Part shown: in pieces, positions 53,247 to 63,690 of the stretch
Layout of the letters: the number at the start of each line of letters is the position of its first letter
Numbering within the stretch: position 1 is the first letter of the stretch
NCBI RefSeq assembly: GCF_003443995.1
Contig: NZ_QWEY01000010.1
Span: 149,639-213,638 of the forward strand
Reading direction: 5' to 3'
DNA: 64,000 nt
Source of the DNA: Pseudotabrizicola alkalilacus
GTDB taxonomy: Bacteria; Pseudomonadota; Alphaproteobacteria; Rhodobacterales; Rhodobacteraceae
Notes under the pieces: generated by a model
Seen by the model: only the letters and a program-made list of their open reading frames with translations
The model's database searches: none
Told to the model about the DNA's origin: nothing
Program-made: the position numbers and the translations under genes

Positions 53247-54026
53247 ATGCTGATTGCGACCTTCAACATCAATGGTATCAAGGCACGGATCGACGCCCTG
53301 CCCCGCTGGCTGACAACGGCGAAACCGGATGTGGTCTGCCTGCAGGAAATCAAGTCGGTGGATGCGAGCTTTCCACGCGAAATGTTCGAAGACATGGGCT
53401 ACCGCGTCGAGACCCACGGCCAGAAAGGGTTCAACGGCGTCGCGATCCTGTCGCGTCTGCCGCTGGAGGATGTGACACGCGGCCTGCCCGGCGATGAGAC
53501 CGACGAGCAGTCGCGGTGGATCGAGGCCACGGTGATGGCACCGCGCCCGGTCCGGGTCTGCGGGCTGTATCTGCCGAACGGAAACCCGGCACCGGGACCA
53601 AAATACGATTACAAGCTGGCCTGGATGGCACGGATGGAAACCCGTCTCCGCGCGTTGCTGGCGTTGGAGGAGCCATTTCTCTGCGCCGGAGATTACAATG
53701 TCATCCCACAAGCACAGGACGCGGCAAAGCCCGAAGCCTGGGAAACCGATGCGCTCTACCTGCCGCAGACCCGGCAGGCATACCGCCGCATCCTGAACCT
53801 CGGCCTGCTCGACGCCTTTCGCGCACGCGTGCAAGGACCGGGTCACTACAGCTTCTGGGATTATCAGGCCAATGCGTGGGAGCGGAACAACGGCATCCGC
53901 ATCGACCACCTGCTGCTGTCGCCGCAAGCCGCCGACCGGCTGACCGGCGCAGGCATCGACCGCGAGGTGCGCGCGGGCGACAAGCCGTCAGATCACGTGC
54001 CGGTCTGGGTCACGCTGGAAGACTGA
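53247..54026 (+). CDS. xthA: Exodeoxyribonuclease III
   Basis: 259 residues. AP endonuclease/3-prime exonuclease of base-excision repair. Motifs: ATFNINGIKARIDALPRWL near the N-terminus, VVCLQEIKS at about 39-47 with the metal-binding Glu, CAGDYNVIP near 150, NNGIRIDHLLLS near 220 and SDHVPVWVTL at the end. Start 53247 has AGGAAAGG upstream and gives the standard MLIATFNINGIK. Confidence 0.95.
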   Translation: MLIATFNINGIKARIDALPRWLTTAKPDVVCLQEIKSVDASFPREMFEDMGYRVETHGQKGFNGVAILSRLPLEDVTRGLPGDETDEQSRWIEATVMAPRPVRVCGLYLPNGNPAPGPKYDYKLAWMARMETRLRALLALEEPFLCAGDYNVIPQAQDAAKPEAWETDALYLPQTRQAYRRILNLGLLDAFRARVQGPGHYSFWDYQANAWERNNGIRIDHLLLSPQAADRLTGAGIDREVRAGDKPSDHVPVWVTLED

Positions 54027-54928
54027 CCCCGCCGCCTGCGGGCGTGCAGCATCGACATCGTGTAGATCACCAGTGCCGCCCAGATCATCGGGAACGCGAT
54101 CAGCCGGACCGCGCCAAAGGGCTCGCCAAACACAAAGACCGCGATCAGAAAAATCATGGTCGGGGCGATATATTGCATCATCGCAATGGTCGACAGCCGC
54201 AGACGCTTGGCCCCGTTGGCATAGATCATCAGGGGGATGGCGGTGACGATTCCGCTGCCGATCAGCAACAGATCATCGCGGCCCACGCCCTGCAGAAAAT
54301 GCGCGTTCCCCTGAACTTGCGCCCAGATCACGTAGCCAAGCGCCAGCGGGGCCAGCAGCATGACTTCCAGCGTAAAGCCCTGATTGGGACCGATCGGCAG
54401 CGACTTTTTCAGATAGGCATAAAAGCCCCAGCTCACCGTCAGACTCAGCGCCACCACCGGCAGACGCCCGGCCTCGATGGTCAGCAGGATCACGGCAGCA
54501 CCGGCCAAGGCGATTGCCGCCCATTGCGCGCCGGTCAGACGCTCCTTGAGCAGAACCCGGCCCAACAGCACAGAAAACAGCGGGTTGATGTAATAGCCAA
54601 GCGCGGCCTCCAGCGCAAAACCGGCGCCGATGGCCCAGACATAGATGCCCCAGTTGACCGAGATCAGCGTCGCGGTAGCAGCACCCATCATCAGGGTGCG
54701 CGGCGTGCGAAACGCCTGCCGCAGATCCTGCGTCCGTCCCAGCCAGATGATCACCCCAAGCGCAATCGGCAGCGACCACAGCACCCGATGCGCGATCACC
54801 TCGGCCGGCGGCACATGGGCCAAAGCCTTCATATACAGCGGCAAAAAGCCCCAGAACACATAAGCGGTCAGGGCGTAGAAAAAGCCGGACAGGCTGTCTT
54901 CGTTCTTTGGGGGGGATGCATCAGTCAT
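53993..54928 (-). CDS. rarD: RarD-type EamA transporter
   Basis: 311 residues, ten helices. Motifs of the RarD/chloramphenicol-sensitivity group: AYVFWGFLPLYMKAL, VIAHRVLWSLP, NWGIYVWAI, ALGYYINPLFSVLLG and FLIAVFVFGEP. Exports unknown metabolites. Start 54928 (MTDASPPKNEDS). Its end overlaps the xthA end by 34 bases, convergent. Confidence 0.9.
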   Translation of the reverse strand: MTDASPPKNEDSLSGFFYALTAYVFWGFLPLYMKALAHVPPAEVIAHRVLWSLPIALGVIIWLGRTQDLRQAFRTPRTLMMGAATATLISVNWGIYVWAIGAGFALEAALGYYINPLFSVLLGRVLLKERLTGAQWAAIALAGAAVILLTIEAGRLPVVALSLTVSWGFYAYLKKSLPIGPNQGFTLEVMLLAPLALGYVIWAQVQGNAHFLQGVGRDDLLLIGSGIVTAIPLMIYANGAKRLRLSTIAMMQYIAPTMIFLIAVFVFGEPFGAVRLIAFPMIWAALVIYTMSMLHARRRRGQSSSVTQTGT

Positions 54929-55010
54929 GCTGCCCGCATAGCGCTTTGGCCGCCCTCCCACCAATGGCATTTTGTGACGGGCACAATCACGGGAAGCGAT
55001 CCCGACGCCC

Positions 55011-55427
55011 TCAGCGCGGCAGATCAAACTCCGGCGCGGCCAGCACAAAACCGGCAAAATCAAATCCGGGGCTGACGGTGCAGGACACAAGACTGAAATC
55101 GCCGGTCGAACGTGCGGCCTGCCAGTGCCCGGTGGGCACCACGACCTGCGGCATTTGCCCGGCCAGCACCTCCGGCCCCAAGAGATGATCCACCGCCCGC
55201 GCCACGCCGACCGACAGCACCACCGGCGCGCCGGCATGCCAGAGCCAGATTTCATCAGCATCGACATGGTGCCAGTGACTGCGCTCGCCCGCTTTCAGCA
55301 AAAACAGGATCGCCGTGCCGCTGGCCCGACCCTCAATGACCGGCCCCACCCATGTCTGACGATACCAGCCGCCTTCGGGATGCGGGGCAAGGTTCAGCCG
55401 GGCAATGATCTCATCCGCCTGTTCCAT
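55011..55427 (-). CDS. Cupin domain protein (DUF985)
   Basis: 138 residues. A single cupin barrel with PHPEGGWYRQTW, SHWHHVDADEIW (histidine/acidic metal ligands) and the second motif SLVSCTVSPGFDFAGF (PF06172). Function unknown; may be a sugar isomerase-like or nucleotide-sugar-related fold. Start 55427 gives MEQADEIIARLNLAPH. Confidence 0.88.
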   Translation of the reverse strand: MEQADEIIARLNLAPHPEGGWYRQTWVGPVIEGRASGTAILFLLKAGERSHWHHVDADEIWLWHAGAPVVLSVGVARAVDHLLGPEVLAGQMPQVVVPTGHWQAARSTGDFSLVSCTVSPGFDFAGFVLAAPEFDLPR

Positions 55428-55513
55428 ATGCCCCGCCTTTGCATTGCTGCTTTCCAAATACTCCCGCCGGAGGCTCCCGGACGTGCCACAAGAGCCTCCG
55501 CCGAAAGTCTGTC

Positions 55514-56830
<1,317 letters not shown>

Positions 56831-57730
56831 TTACCTTGGGTCGGCCTTCATGGAAAGGGCGCGCTTGACCCTGGCTTCGCGGGCAAAGGTGTACAGCCCC
56901 GATCCGATGACCAGTGCGGCCCCGGTCAGCATCCAGACATCGGGGCGTTCGCCAAGGAAGATCATCGCCAGAATCATCGCAAACACCAGCCGCGCATAGC
57001 GGAACGGGGCCACGACCGAGACTTCGCCAAGGCGCATCGCGGCGGTGACGGCGTAATAGGCGAACAGCCCGGTGATCAGTGCGCCGGTCAGATCGACCCA
57101 TTGCGACGGGTCAATGGCTTGCAGGGATTGGCCCTGCATCGCCATCAGGATCAGCCCCGCAGGCACCAGCCCCAGATAGGCCCATGTGGTCAACTGGAAC
57201 GTGCCGATGCTGACATGCATCACCCGTGTTGACAGATCCCGCGACGCCATAAGGAACACACAGGCCACCGTCAGCAGGCCTGCCAGACGAAAGCCCTCGG
57301 TTCCCGGTTGCAGGATGATCAGAACGCCAAGGAAGCCGACCGCGATGGCGGTCCACCGCCGCCAGCCGACTTTTTCCCCCAGAAACAGGGCCGCCCCCAT
57401 GGTCACAACCAGCGGCGAGGCTTGCAGCAGCGCCGAATTGACCGACAACGGGATCAGCGCCAGTGCGGTGATATAAAGCATGGCAGCCAGCGCCTCAGAC
57501 AGTGTGCGCAGCGCCGCCGCCCCGGTCAGGGCACGGCGGGTCAGGATCGGCTGGCGCAGACGGGCGGCAAACAGCCAGAACACCACTGCGCCCCCCGCCC
57601 CCATCATCGCAATCACCTGTCCCGGCGGCATCGCAGTGGCGGCGCGTTTCAGGAACAGGTCTTCCAGCGCAAAGCCCGCCATGCTGGCCACCATCAACCC
57701 AGCGGCACGCGGATTATCGGCGCTGCTCAC
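56831..57730 (-). CDS. DMT-family (EamA) transporter
   Basis: 299 residues, ten helices in two EamA repeats (MVASMAGFALEDLFLKRAA, LAAMLYITALALIPLSVNSALLQASPLVVTMGAALFLGE, VVAPFRYARLVFAMILAMIFLGE). Starts at GTG 57730, four bases overlapping the fur stop, so it is in one operon with the Fur-family gene. Cargo unknown. Confidence 0.85.
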   Translation of the reverse strand: MSSADNPRAAGLMVASMAGFALEDLFLKRAATAMPPGQVIAMMGAGGAVVFWLFAARLRQPILTRRALTGAAALRTLSEALAAMLYITALALIPLSVNSALLQASPLVVTMGAALFLGEKVGWRRWTAIAVGFLGVLIILQPGTEGFRLAGLLTVACVFLMASRDLSTRVMHVSIGTFQLTTWAYLGLVPAGLILMAMQGQSLQAIDPSQWVDLTGALITGLFAYYAVTAAMRLGEVSVVAPFRYARLVFAMILAMIFLGERPDVWMLTGAALVIGSGLYTFAREARVKRALSMKADPR

Positions 57731-58146
57731 GGTTTTTGTGATTTGGCGACAGGGACACCCAGCAATTCCAGCCGATGGCCGATCAAACGATACCCCAGAC
57801 GGGCGGCGATACGCTCTTGCAGCTCTTCGATTTCAGGATCGACAAATTCGATCACCTCGCCGGAATTCACGTCGATCAGGTGGTCATGGTGATCGCGCTC
57901 TGCATCTTCATAGCGGGCCCGGCCATCGCCGAATTCCAGCTTTTCCAGAATGCCCGCCTCTTCGAACAGTTTCACCGTACGGTAGACGGTTGCCAGCGAG
58001 ATGCGCGGGTCGATCCGCGCGGCGCGGGCATACAGCTCTTCGACATCGGGATGGTCCTCAGACTCGCCCACCACGCGGGCGACGATGCGGCGCTGTTCGG
58101 TCATTCGGAGGCCTTTGGCCTCACAACGGGCGATGATGTCGGTCAT
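57727..58146 (-). CDS. fur: Fur-family metal-responsive regulator
   Basis: 139 residues. Winged-helix N-terminus (RMTEQRRIVARVV, PRISLATVYRTVKLFEEAGILEKLEF) and metal site HHDH at 86-89 followed by LIDVNSGEVIEF. It lacks the CxxC zinc motifs of enteric Fur, as alphaproteobacterial Fur/Mur proteins do; many of those respond to manganese. Fur versus Mur cannot be decided here. Forms an operon with the DMT transporter gene. Confidence 0.88.
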   Translation of the reverse strand: MTDIIARCEAKGLRMTEQRRIVARVVGESEDHPDVEELYARAARIDPRISLATVYRTVKLFEEAGILEKLEFGDGRARYEDAERDHHDHLIDVNSGEVIEFVDPEIEELQERIAARLGYRLIGHRLELLGVPVAKSQKP

Positions 58147-58919
58147 TGGCGTGCTTTGCAGGCAAGGTGTCGTTCCGCTTTAGCCCAGAGGTGCCACGCG
58201 CGCCACCCCTTTGGTCGCGTGGTATCGGCAAAGAGGCCGCGAGCGGCGAACCATATCTTGCGGTTCGCTCCGCTGGCTGCACATCCCGTCGCGGCTAAAC
58301 TGTGTCGCGGGGCGAAGGAAGGCCGGCCGGATGCCTCTTGTGATTCTTCTGGCGAGCCTGCCTATGGCCCCCCGGTCACAGTGACGCAGACCGGGGGGAC
58401 CAATGCAGGGCCCTGCGGGAATCACCTTGTCAGTCAGGCGCACATAATCATCCCCAGGCCAGCCGATATTCAGACCGGATCTTAGCCCCTTGCGACAAAC
58501 CTGCGGGTTCGCAGGGGAATTCTGTGATCCGGGCCGCGGCCTTGTCAAACTGTCCAGAGGTTTATCCGCAGATATGTCCACAAGCGCTGCGCCGGTATCC
58601 TGAGTTATGCAGCGGGATGCACAAAAAGGCGCAGGTCAGGGTCAAGCATTATTTCGCCCCGGCTTTGTAAAAAAGTGGTTGCCGAGACCTGATCCTTACG
58701 ACAGTTTGACAAACGAACCCGGCGACACACTAAATATAGTGGTCCGCGGGACGGGGCAAAGACCCATCGAGCAGGTCCTCGCTGTGTGGCGAAACCGTCT
58801 TGTCTGCACAGCGCAGGCAAGACCCGACGCTGTTTGCCCCCTCTCTGCCGCCGGGTGATTTGGGGATCAACAGGCCGCGACCGGGCATCAACCGGGGCCA
58901 TGCAACGAGGACGGGGCAG
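58147..58919. other. 773-base region between fur and nrdJ
   Basis: No convincing gene; open frames are low quality. It contains a perfect 10-bp stem CCCCCCGGTC (58368-58377) with GACCGGGGGG (58389-58398), a 12-base palindrome GCAGGGCCCTGC (58405-58416), DnaA-like TTATCCGCA (58562-58570), and the nrdJ promoter with its NrdR-like box. I saw none of the conserved blocks of a cobalamin riboswitch. Confidence 0.5.
58706..58742 (+). promoter_or_regulatory. nrdJ promoter with overlapping NrdR box
   Basis: TTGACA (58706-58711) is followed 18 bases later by CTAAAT. ACACTAAATATAGTGG (58727-58742) matches the NrdR consensus acaCwAtATaTwGtgt at nearly all positions and covers the -10 region, so NrdR would repress by blocking polymerase. 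I could find only one good box; NrdR sites usually come in pairs. The leader to ATG 58920 is about 175 bases. Confidence 0.6.
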
Positions 58920-61900
58920 ATGAAAATCGAGCGGAAGTTTACGACCGAGGCAACGGGCGCGTATGGGGCGATGGGGTTCACCACCACCCTTTCTGAAATC
59001 CGCAATCCCGATGGCAAGATCGTCTTTCGCAATGAGGCCGTCGAAGTTCCCGAAGGCTGGAGTCAGGTCGCCTCGGATGTGCTGGCCCAGAAGTATTTCC
59101 GCAAGGCGGGCGTGCCGGCGCGCCTGAAACGCGTCAAGGAAAAGGGTGTTCCCACGTTCCTCTGGCGCTCGGTTGCGGATGAGGCGGCGCTTGCCGATCT
59201 GCCGCAAGACCAGCGCATCGTGGGGGAGACCAGCGCCAAGCAGGTGTTTGACCGTCTGGCCGGGGCCTGGACCTATTGGGGCTGGAAAGGCGGCTATTTC
59301 ACCACCGAAGCCGACGCACAGGCCTATTATGACGAGATGCGCTTCATGCTGGCGCGCCAGATGGCAGCTCCGAACAGCCCGCAATGGTTCAATACCGGCT
59401 TGCACTGGGCCTACGGCATCGACGGCCCGTCGCAGGGGCATTTCTATGTCGATCACCAGACCGGCAAGCTGACCCGATCCACCTCTGCCTATGAACATCC
59501 GCAGCCGCATGCCTGCTTTATCCAGTCGGTCAAGGATGATCTGGTCGGCGACGGCGGCATCATGGACCTGTGGGTGCGCGAGGCGCGGCTCTTCAAATAC
59601 GGCTCGGGCACCGGCACCAACTTTTCCTCGCTGCGCGGCGAGGGCGAAAAGCTGTCGGGCGGCGGCAAATCGTCGGGGCTGATGGGATTTCTGAAGATCG
59701 GCGACCGGGCGGCGGGAGCGATCAAATCAGGCGGCACGACGCGGCGTGCGGCCAAGATGGTGATCTGCGATATGGATCACCCCGATATCGAGGCGTTCAT
59801 CAACTGGAAGGTCATCGAAGAACAGAAAGTCGCCTCGCTGGTCGCCGGATCAAAGCTGCATGAGGTGCGGCTGAACGAAATCTTTACCGCGATCCGGCAG
59901 TGGGATGGCTCTGCCGAGGATTCGGTTGATCCGGCCAAGAACGCGGCGCTGAAGGCGGCGATCAGGTCGGCGAAAAAGTCGATGATCCCCGACACTTATA
60001 CCAACCGCATTCTGCAATACGCGAAGCAGGGCTACACCAGCATCGAATTCCCCACCTATGACGTGGACTGGGATTCCGAGGCCTATGTCACCGTGTCGGG
60101 CCAGAATTCCAATAATTCGGTCCGCGTAACCGATGCCTTTTTGCAGGCCGTGAAAGCCGATGCCGACTGGGCCCTGATCCGCCGCACCGATGGCAAAGAG
60201 GCCAAGACCATCAAGGCGCGCGATCTGTGGGATCAGGTCGGCCATGCCGCATGGGCCTGCGCCGACCCCGGCATCCAGTTCCACGACACGGTTAACGCCT
60301 GGCACACCTGCCCCGAAGACGGCGCGATCCGTGGGTCGAACCCGTGCTCGGAATACATGTTCCTGGATGACACCGCCTGCAATCTGGCGTCGATGAACCT
60401 GCTGACGTTCTTTGGCAACGGAAAATTCGATGCCGAGGCCTATATCCATGCCTCGCGGCTGTGGACCATCACCTTGGAAATCTCGGTGATGATGGCGCAA
60501 TTCCCGTCACCGGAAATTGCGCAGAAGTCGTATGATTTCCGCACGCTGGGGCTTGGTTATGCCAATATCGGCGGCTTGCTGATGAACATGGGCCTTGGCT
60601 ATGACAGCAAGGAAGGCCGCGCCCTGTGCGGCGCGCTGACCGCGCTGATGACCGGCGTGGCCTATGCCACCAGTGCCGAGATGGCGGCCGAACTGGGCGC
60701 TTTCCCCGGCTACGCCCGCAACCGCGCGCATATGCTGCGGGTGATCCGCAACCACCGCGCTGCCGCCCATGCGACGGGAAAATATGAGGCGGTAAACGTC
60801 AACCCGGTGGCGCTGGATCACATCAACTGCCCCGACCAAGCGCTTGTTGCACTTGCAAAATCCGCCTGGGACGAGGCATTGGCTCTGGGCGAGGCGCATG
60901 GCTATCGCAATGCGCAAACCACGGTGATCGCCCCGACCGGGACCATCGGTCTGGTGATGGATTGCGACACCACCGGCATTGAGCCCGATTTCGCCCTGGT
61001 CAAATTCAAGAAACTGGCGGGCGGTGGCTATTTCAAGATCATCAACCAGTCGGTCCCTGCGGGGCTGGAGGCCTTGGGCTATCCCAGCCACCAGATTGCC
61101 GAGATCGTGGCCTATGCCGTCGGCCATGGCTCCATCGCACAGGCCCCGGCGATCAACCACACCTCACTTTTGGGTCACGGTTTTGGCCCGCGCGAGATCG
61201 AGAAGATCGAAAGCTCCCTGCCATCGGCCTTCGACATCCGCTTTGTGTTCAATCAATGGACGCTGGGGGAAGAGTTCTGCAAAGGCACGCTGGGCATTCC
61301 GGCCGAAAAACTGGCCGACCCGACCTTTGACCTGTTGCGCCACCTTGGGTTCACCAAGGCCCAGATCGACGCCTGCAACAACCATGTTTGCGGCACCATG
61401 ACACTGGAAGGCGCGCCGTTCCTGAAAGAAAAGCACTATTCGGTCTTCGATTGTGCCAATGCCTGCGGCAAGACAGGCAAGCGCTATCTGTCGGTTGACA
61501 GCCATATCTACATGATGGCTGCCGCACAGTCGTTCATCTCGGGTGCAATTTCCAAGACCATCAACATGCCGAACGCGGCGTCGATCGAGGAAACGCTGGC
61601 GGCCTATGAGTTGTCGCATTCATTGGGGATCAAAGCCAATGCCCTGTACCGAGACGGATCGAAACTGAGCCAGCCGCTGGCATCGGCACTGATTGAGGAT
61701 GATGAAGAGGCTGAGGAAGTCCTTGCCACCGGATCACTTCATGAAAAAGCGGCCGTGATTGCCGAAAAGATCGTTGAAAAGGTGATCGTAAAGGAAATTG
61801 TCCGAAGCCACCGCGAAAAACTGCCCGAACGGCGCAAGGGCTATACTCAAAAGGCCATCGTCGGCGGCCACAAGGTATATCTGCGCACCGGCGAGTATCA

Positions 61901-62609
61901 GGACGGCAGCTTGGGCGAAATCTTCATCGACATGCACAAAGAAGGTGCCGGCTTCCGCGCCATGATGAACAACTTCGCCATCGCAGTGTCGGTCGGCCTG
62001 CAATACGGGGTGCCGCTGGAAGAGTTTGTGGAGGCCTTCACCTTCACCCGCTTTGAACCGGCAGGCATGGTGCAGGGCAACGACAGTATCAAGAATGCGA
62101 CGTCAATCCTCGACTATATATTCCGTGAACTGGCGATCTCCTACCTCGACCGTACCGATCTGGCGCATGTCAAACCTACTGGCGCGTCATTTGACGATCT
62201 TGGCCGCGGCGATGATGAAGGCAAGCCGAATCTGGCGCCGATGAATGACGCCGCTGCCTCGCGCGGCCTGGAAGTGCTGCGCCAGATCTCCTCGACAGGG
62301 TATCTCCGCAAGCGTTTGCCGCAGGAACTCGTGGTGCTGCAAGGTGGTATGGGGGCAACCGCGCTGGCCAATGGCACTGATCCGGTGTCTGTGCTCAACA
62401 CGCTGATGCCTCAGGCGCGCACAACAGGATTATCGGAAAGCAGCTCAACATTTGCAATCGGCACAGCCACGTCCATGGACGCCCGTACTAAAGCCAAAAT
62501 GCAAGGTTATGAGGGCGATCCCTGTGGGGAATGCGGAAACTATACGCTGGTTCGGAACGGAACCTGTATGAAGTGCAATACCTGTGGCGGTACGTCCGGA
62601 TGTAGCTGA
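58920..62609 (+). CDS. nrdJ: Class II (adenosylcobalamin-dependent) ribonucleotide reductase
   Basis: 1229 residues. Reduces ribonucleotides to deoxyribonucleotides without oxygen dependence, using B12. NPCSE at 474-478 carries the thiyl-radical cysteine and catalytic glutamate; TDGI-type glycine-rich segments ([25 protein letters not shown]) build the substrate site; an extra C-terminal region ends in a zinc-finger-like [10 protein letters not shown] ... [14 protein letters not shown] with the redox cysteines. Start 58920 ([16 protein letters not shown]) has GAGGACGGGG upstream. Length matches the long Rhodobacteraceae form. Likely regulated by NrdR and possibly DnaA. No B12 synthesis genes in the window. 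Confidence 0.96.
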   Translation: MKIERKFTTEATGAYGAMGFTTTLSEIRNPDGKIVFRNEAVEVPEGWSQVASDVLAQKYFRKAGVPARLKRVKEKGVPTFLWRSVADEAALADLPQDQRIVGETSAKQVFDRLAGAWTYWGWKGGYFTTEADAQAYYDEMRFMLARQMAAPNSPQWFNTGLHWAYGIDGPSQGHFYVDHQTGKLTRSTSAYEHPQPHACFIQSVKDDLVGDGGIMDLWVREARLFKYGSGTGTNFSSLRGEGEKLSGGGKSSGLMGFLKIGDRAAGAIKSGGTTRRAAKMVICDMDHPDIEAFINWKVIEEQKVASLVAGSKLHEVRLNEIFTAIRQWDGSAEDSVDPAKNAALKAAIRSAKKSMIPDTYTNRILQYAKQGYTSIEFPTYDVDWDSEAYVTVSGQNSNNSVRVTDAFLQAVKADADWALIRRTDGKEAKTIKARDLWDQVGHAAWACADPGIQFHDTVNAWHTCPEDGAIRGSNPCSEYMFLDDTACNLASMNLLTFFGNGKFDAEAYIHASRLWTITLEISVMMAQFPSPEIAQKSYDFRTLGLGYANIGGLLMNMGLGYDSKEGRALCGALTALMTGVAYATSAEMAAELGAFPGYARNRAHMLRVIRNHRAAAHATGKYEAVNVNPVALDHINCPDQALVALAKSAWDEALALGEAHGYRNAQTTVIAPTGTIGLVMDCDTTGIEPDFALVKFKKLAGGGYFKIINQSVPAGLEALGYPSHQIAEIVAYAVGHGSIAQAPAINHTSLLGHGFGPREIEKIESSLPSAFDIRFVFNQWTLGEEFCKGTLGIPAEKLADPTFDLLRHLGFTKAQIDACNNHVCGTMTLEGAPFLKEKHYSVFDCANACGKTGKRYLSVDSHIYMMAAAQSFISGAISKTINMPNAASIEETLAAYELSHSLGIKANALYRDGSKLSQPLASALIEDDEEAEEVLATGSLHEKAAVIAEKIVEKVIVKEIVRSHREKLPERRKGYTQKAIVGGHKVYLRTGEYQDGSLGEIFIDMHKEGAGFRAMMNNFAIAVSVGLQYGVPLEEFVEAFTFTRFEPAGMVQGNDSIKNATSILDYIFRELAISYLDRTDLAHVKPTGASFDDLGRGDDEGKPNLAPMNDAAASRGLEVLRQISSTGYLRKRLPQELVVLQGGMGATALANGTDPVSVLNTLMPQARTTGLSESSSTFAIGTATSMDARTKAKMQGYEGDPCGECGNYTLVRNGTCMKCNTCGGTSGCS

Positions 62610-62683
62610 GCGCCTTTCGCGGCATTTGTCGTTTTGCACGTAACTCGCAACTTCGGGCGGATGTTAAAGGCTAAACTGTTGAA

Positions 62684-62839
62684 ATGATTGCCACCGTCAA
62701 AACTAGCGGCGGCAGTTTCCATTTAGGCCCAACCATCGACATTCTGCCGAAGCGGGAAATTCAAAGCCTTTCCCCGCGTGACTCGACATTTTCAGAGGCC
62801 GACGGCATCGTTGGAAGCGTGGTTGCGAGGGCCGAATGA
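62684..62839 (+). CDS. 51-codon ORF overlapping the TniQ-like fragment
   Basis: Starts MIATVKTSGGSFHLGPTIDI and ends VVARAE; its TGA overlaps the next ATG (ATGA at 62836), the usual coupling seen between tniB and tniQ. I do not recognise the peptide as TniB; it may be a scrambled remnant or a chance ORF. A TAA in the same frame at 62672 blocks extension upstream. The sequence 62610-62683 shows no gene and no good terminator for nrdJ. Confidence 0.25.
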   Translation: MIATVKTSGGSFHLGPTIDILPKREIQSLSPRDSTFSEADGIVGSVVARAE

Positions 62840-63153
62840 ACACCGGATTGGACCCAAAAGACGAATGGCGACATCTGCCAAAGAGGCGTTTGGAGATCTT
62901 TCCACTCGAGAGCGCCACGTCCGTTGCGTCTCATCTTGCCCGGCAGAAAGGTGCCCCTTCGCTCGCAAGCTGGTGCACCGATGTCGGGATTGCCCTGTCT
63001 GATCTAACAGCGGGCCAGAGAGTCGCACTTGCGCGGTTGGCACAGCTCGGAGAAGTCGACATCGGCGTTTTGTCTCATCACGCGGTCATTGATAAAGGCC
63101 GCCACGGGGTGCTGCTGCTTGGGCATGACATGCGGGGTTGCGCACTCTCATGA
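62836..63153 (+). pseudogene. TniQ-like protein, truncated N-terminal fragment
   Basis: 105 residues. PLESATSVASHLARQKGAPS followed by LASWCTDVGIALSDLTAGQ and ALARLAQLGEVDIGVLS and LLLGHDMRG resemble the N-terminal part of TniQ proteins, the accessory proteins of Tn7/Tn5053-like transposons. Normal TniQ is longer and continues with a CPxC zinc finger, which is absent here. No intact tniA or tniB is visible. Read as a decayed remnant of a transposon. Confidence 0.5.
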
Positions 63154-63336
63154 GGGCGGGTCCGAGTATGCCCGGCCTGTTTGCGGGAAGACCTTCGGAA
63201 GAACCCGCAGCGGCCTCTTCAGATGTTTGGTCGCGCAATATGGCAGATGACAAAGGTGGCTGCGGAAATCTGAACAGCTGGGATGAGTGGATTTTCCGAG
63301 CAATGGCGGCATGATGCTGCAAGCGAGGAGAGGGCC

Positions 63337-63648
63337 ATGGCAAGACGACCACGCCGGCACCACAGCCCGGCATTCAAGGCGAACGTGGCGGTAGCTGCGA
63401 TCAAGGGCGAGAAGACGTTGATCGAGCTGGCGCAGGATTTCGACGTTCACCCGAATCAGATCAAGCAGTGGCGAGATCAGCTGCATGAGAGCGCGACAGG
63501 GGTGTTCGGGGCAGCCCCAACTGCCGAGCCTGAGCCGACCATCGATGTGAAGACCCTGCATGCGAAGATCGGAGGGCTGACGCTGGAGAACGGTTTTTTG
63601 TCCGGCGCCTTCGGCAAGGCGGGTCTGTTGCCGAGCGCAAGAAAATGA
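63337..63648 (+). CDS. IS3-family transposase OrfA
   Basis: 103 residues. A helix-turn-helix (RRHHSPAFKANVAVAAIKGEKT, LIELAQDFDVHPNQIKQWRDQL) and the leucine-zipper-like KTLHAKIGGLTLENGFLSG define OrfA of IS3-type elements. GAGGAGAGGG precedes the ATG. OrfA alone binds ends; catalysis needs the OrfAB fusion, and orfB is broken here. The family consensus near ELTLENDFLSGAL reads GLTLENGFLSGAF here, consistent with decay. Confidence 0.85.
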   Translation: MARRPRRHHSPAFKANVAVAAIKGEKTLIELAQDFDVHPNQIKQWRDQLHESATGVFGAAPTAEPEPTIDVKTLHAKIGGLTLENGFLSGAFGKAGLLPSARK

Positions 63649-63690
63649 TCGATCCCACCGCCAGGCTGAGCGTCAGTCGACAAGCCATCG
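63645..63690 (+). pseudogene. IS3-family orfB, first codons only
   Basis: ATG 63645 overlaps the orfA stop and reads MIDPTARLSVSRQA, the usual beginning of OrfB in this group. After RQA the sequence no longer resembles a transposase, so the catalytic DDE domain is lost. The breakpoint is near 63687. Confidence 0.6.

Larger units (their letters stand above)
63337..63690 (+). mobile_element. Truncated IS3-type insertion sequence
   Basis: Comprises intact orfA and the first codons of orfB. The left end probably lies in 63251-63336 but I could not fix the terminal repeat; the right end is missing. Confidence 0.65.

Noticed and set aside
58600..58919. Cobalamin riboswitch before the B12-dependent reductase gene
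   Set aside because: No B12-box or other conserved riboswitch blocks were seen; an NrdR-type box explains regulation better.
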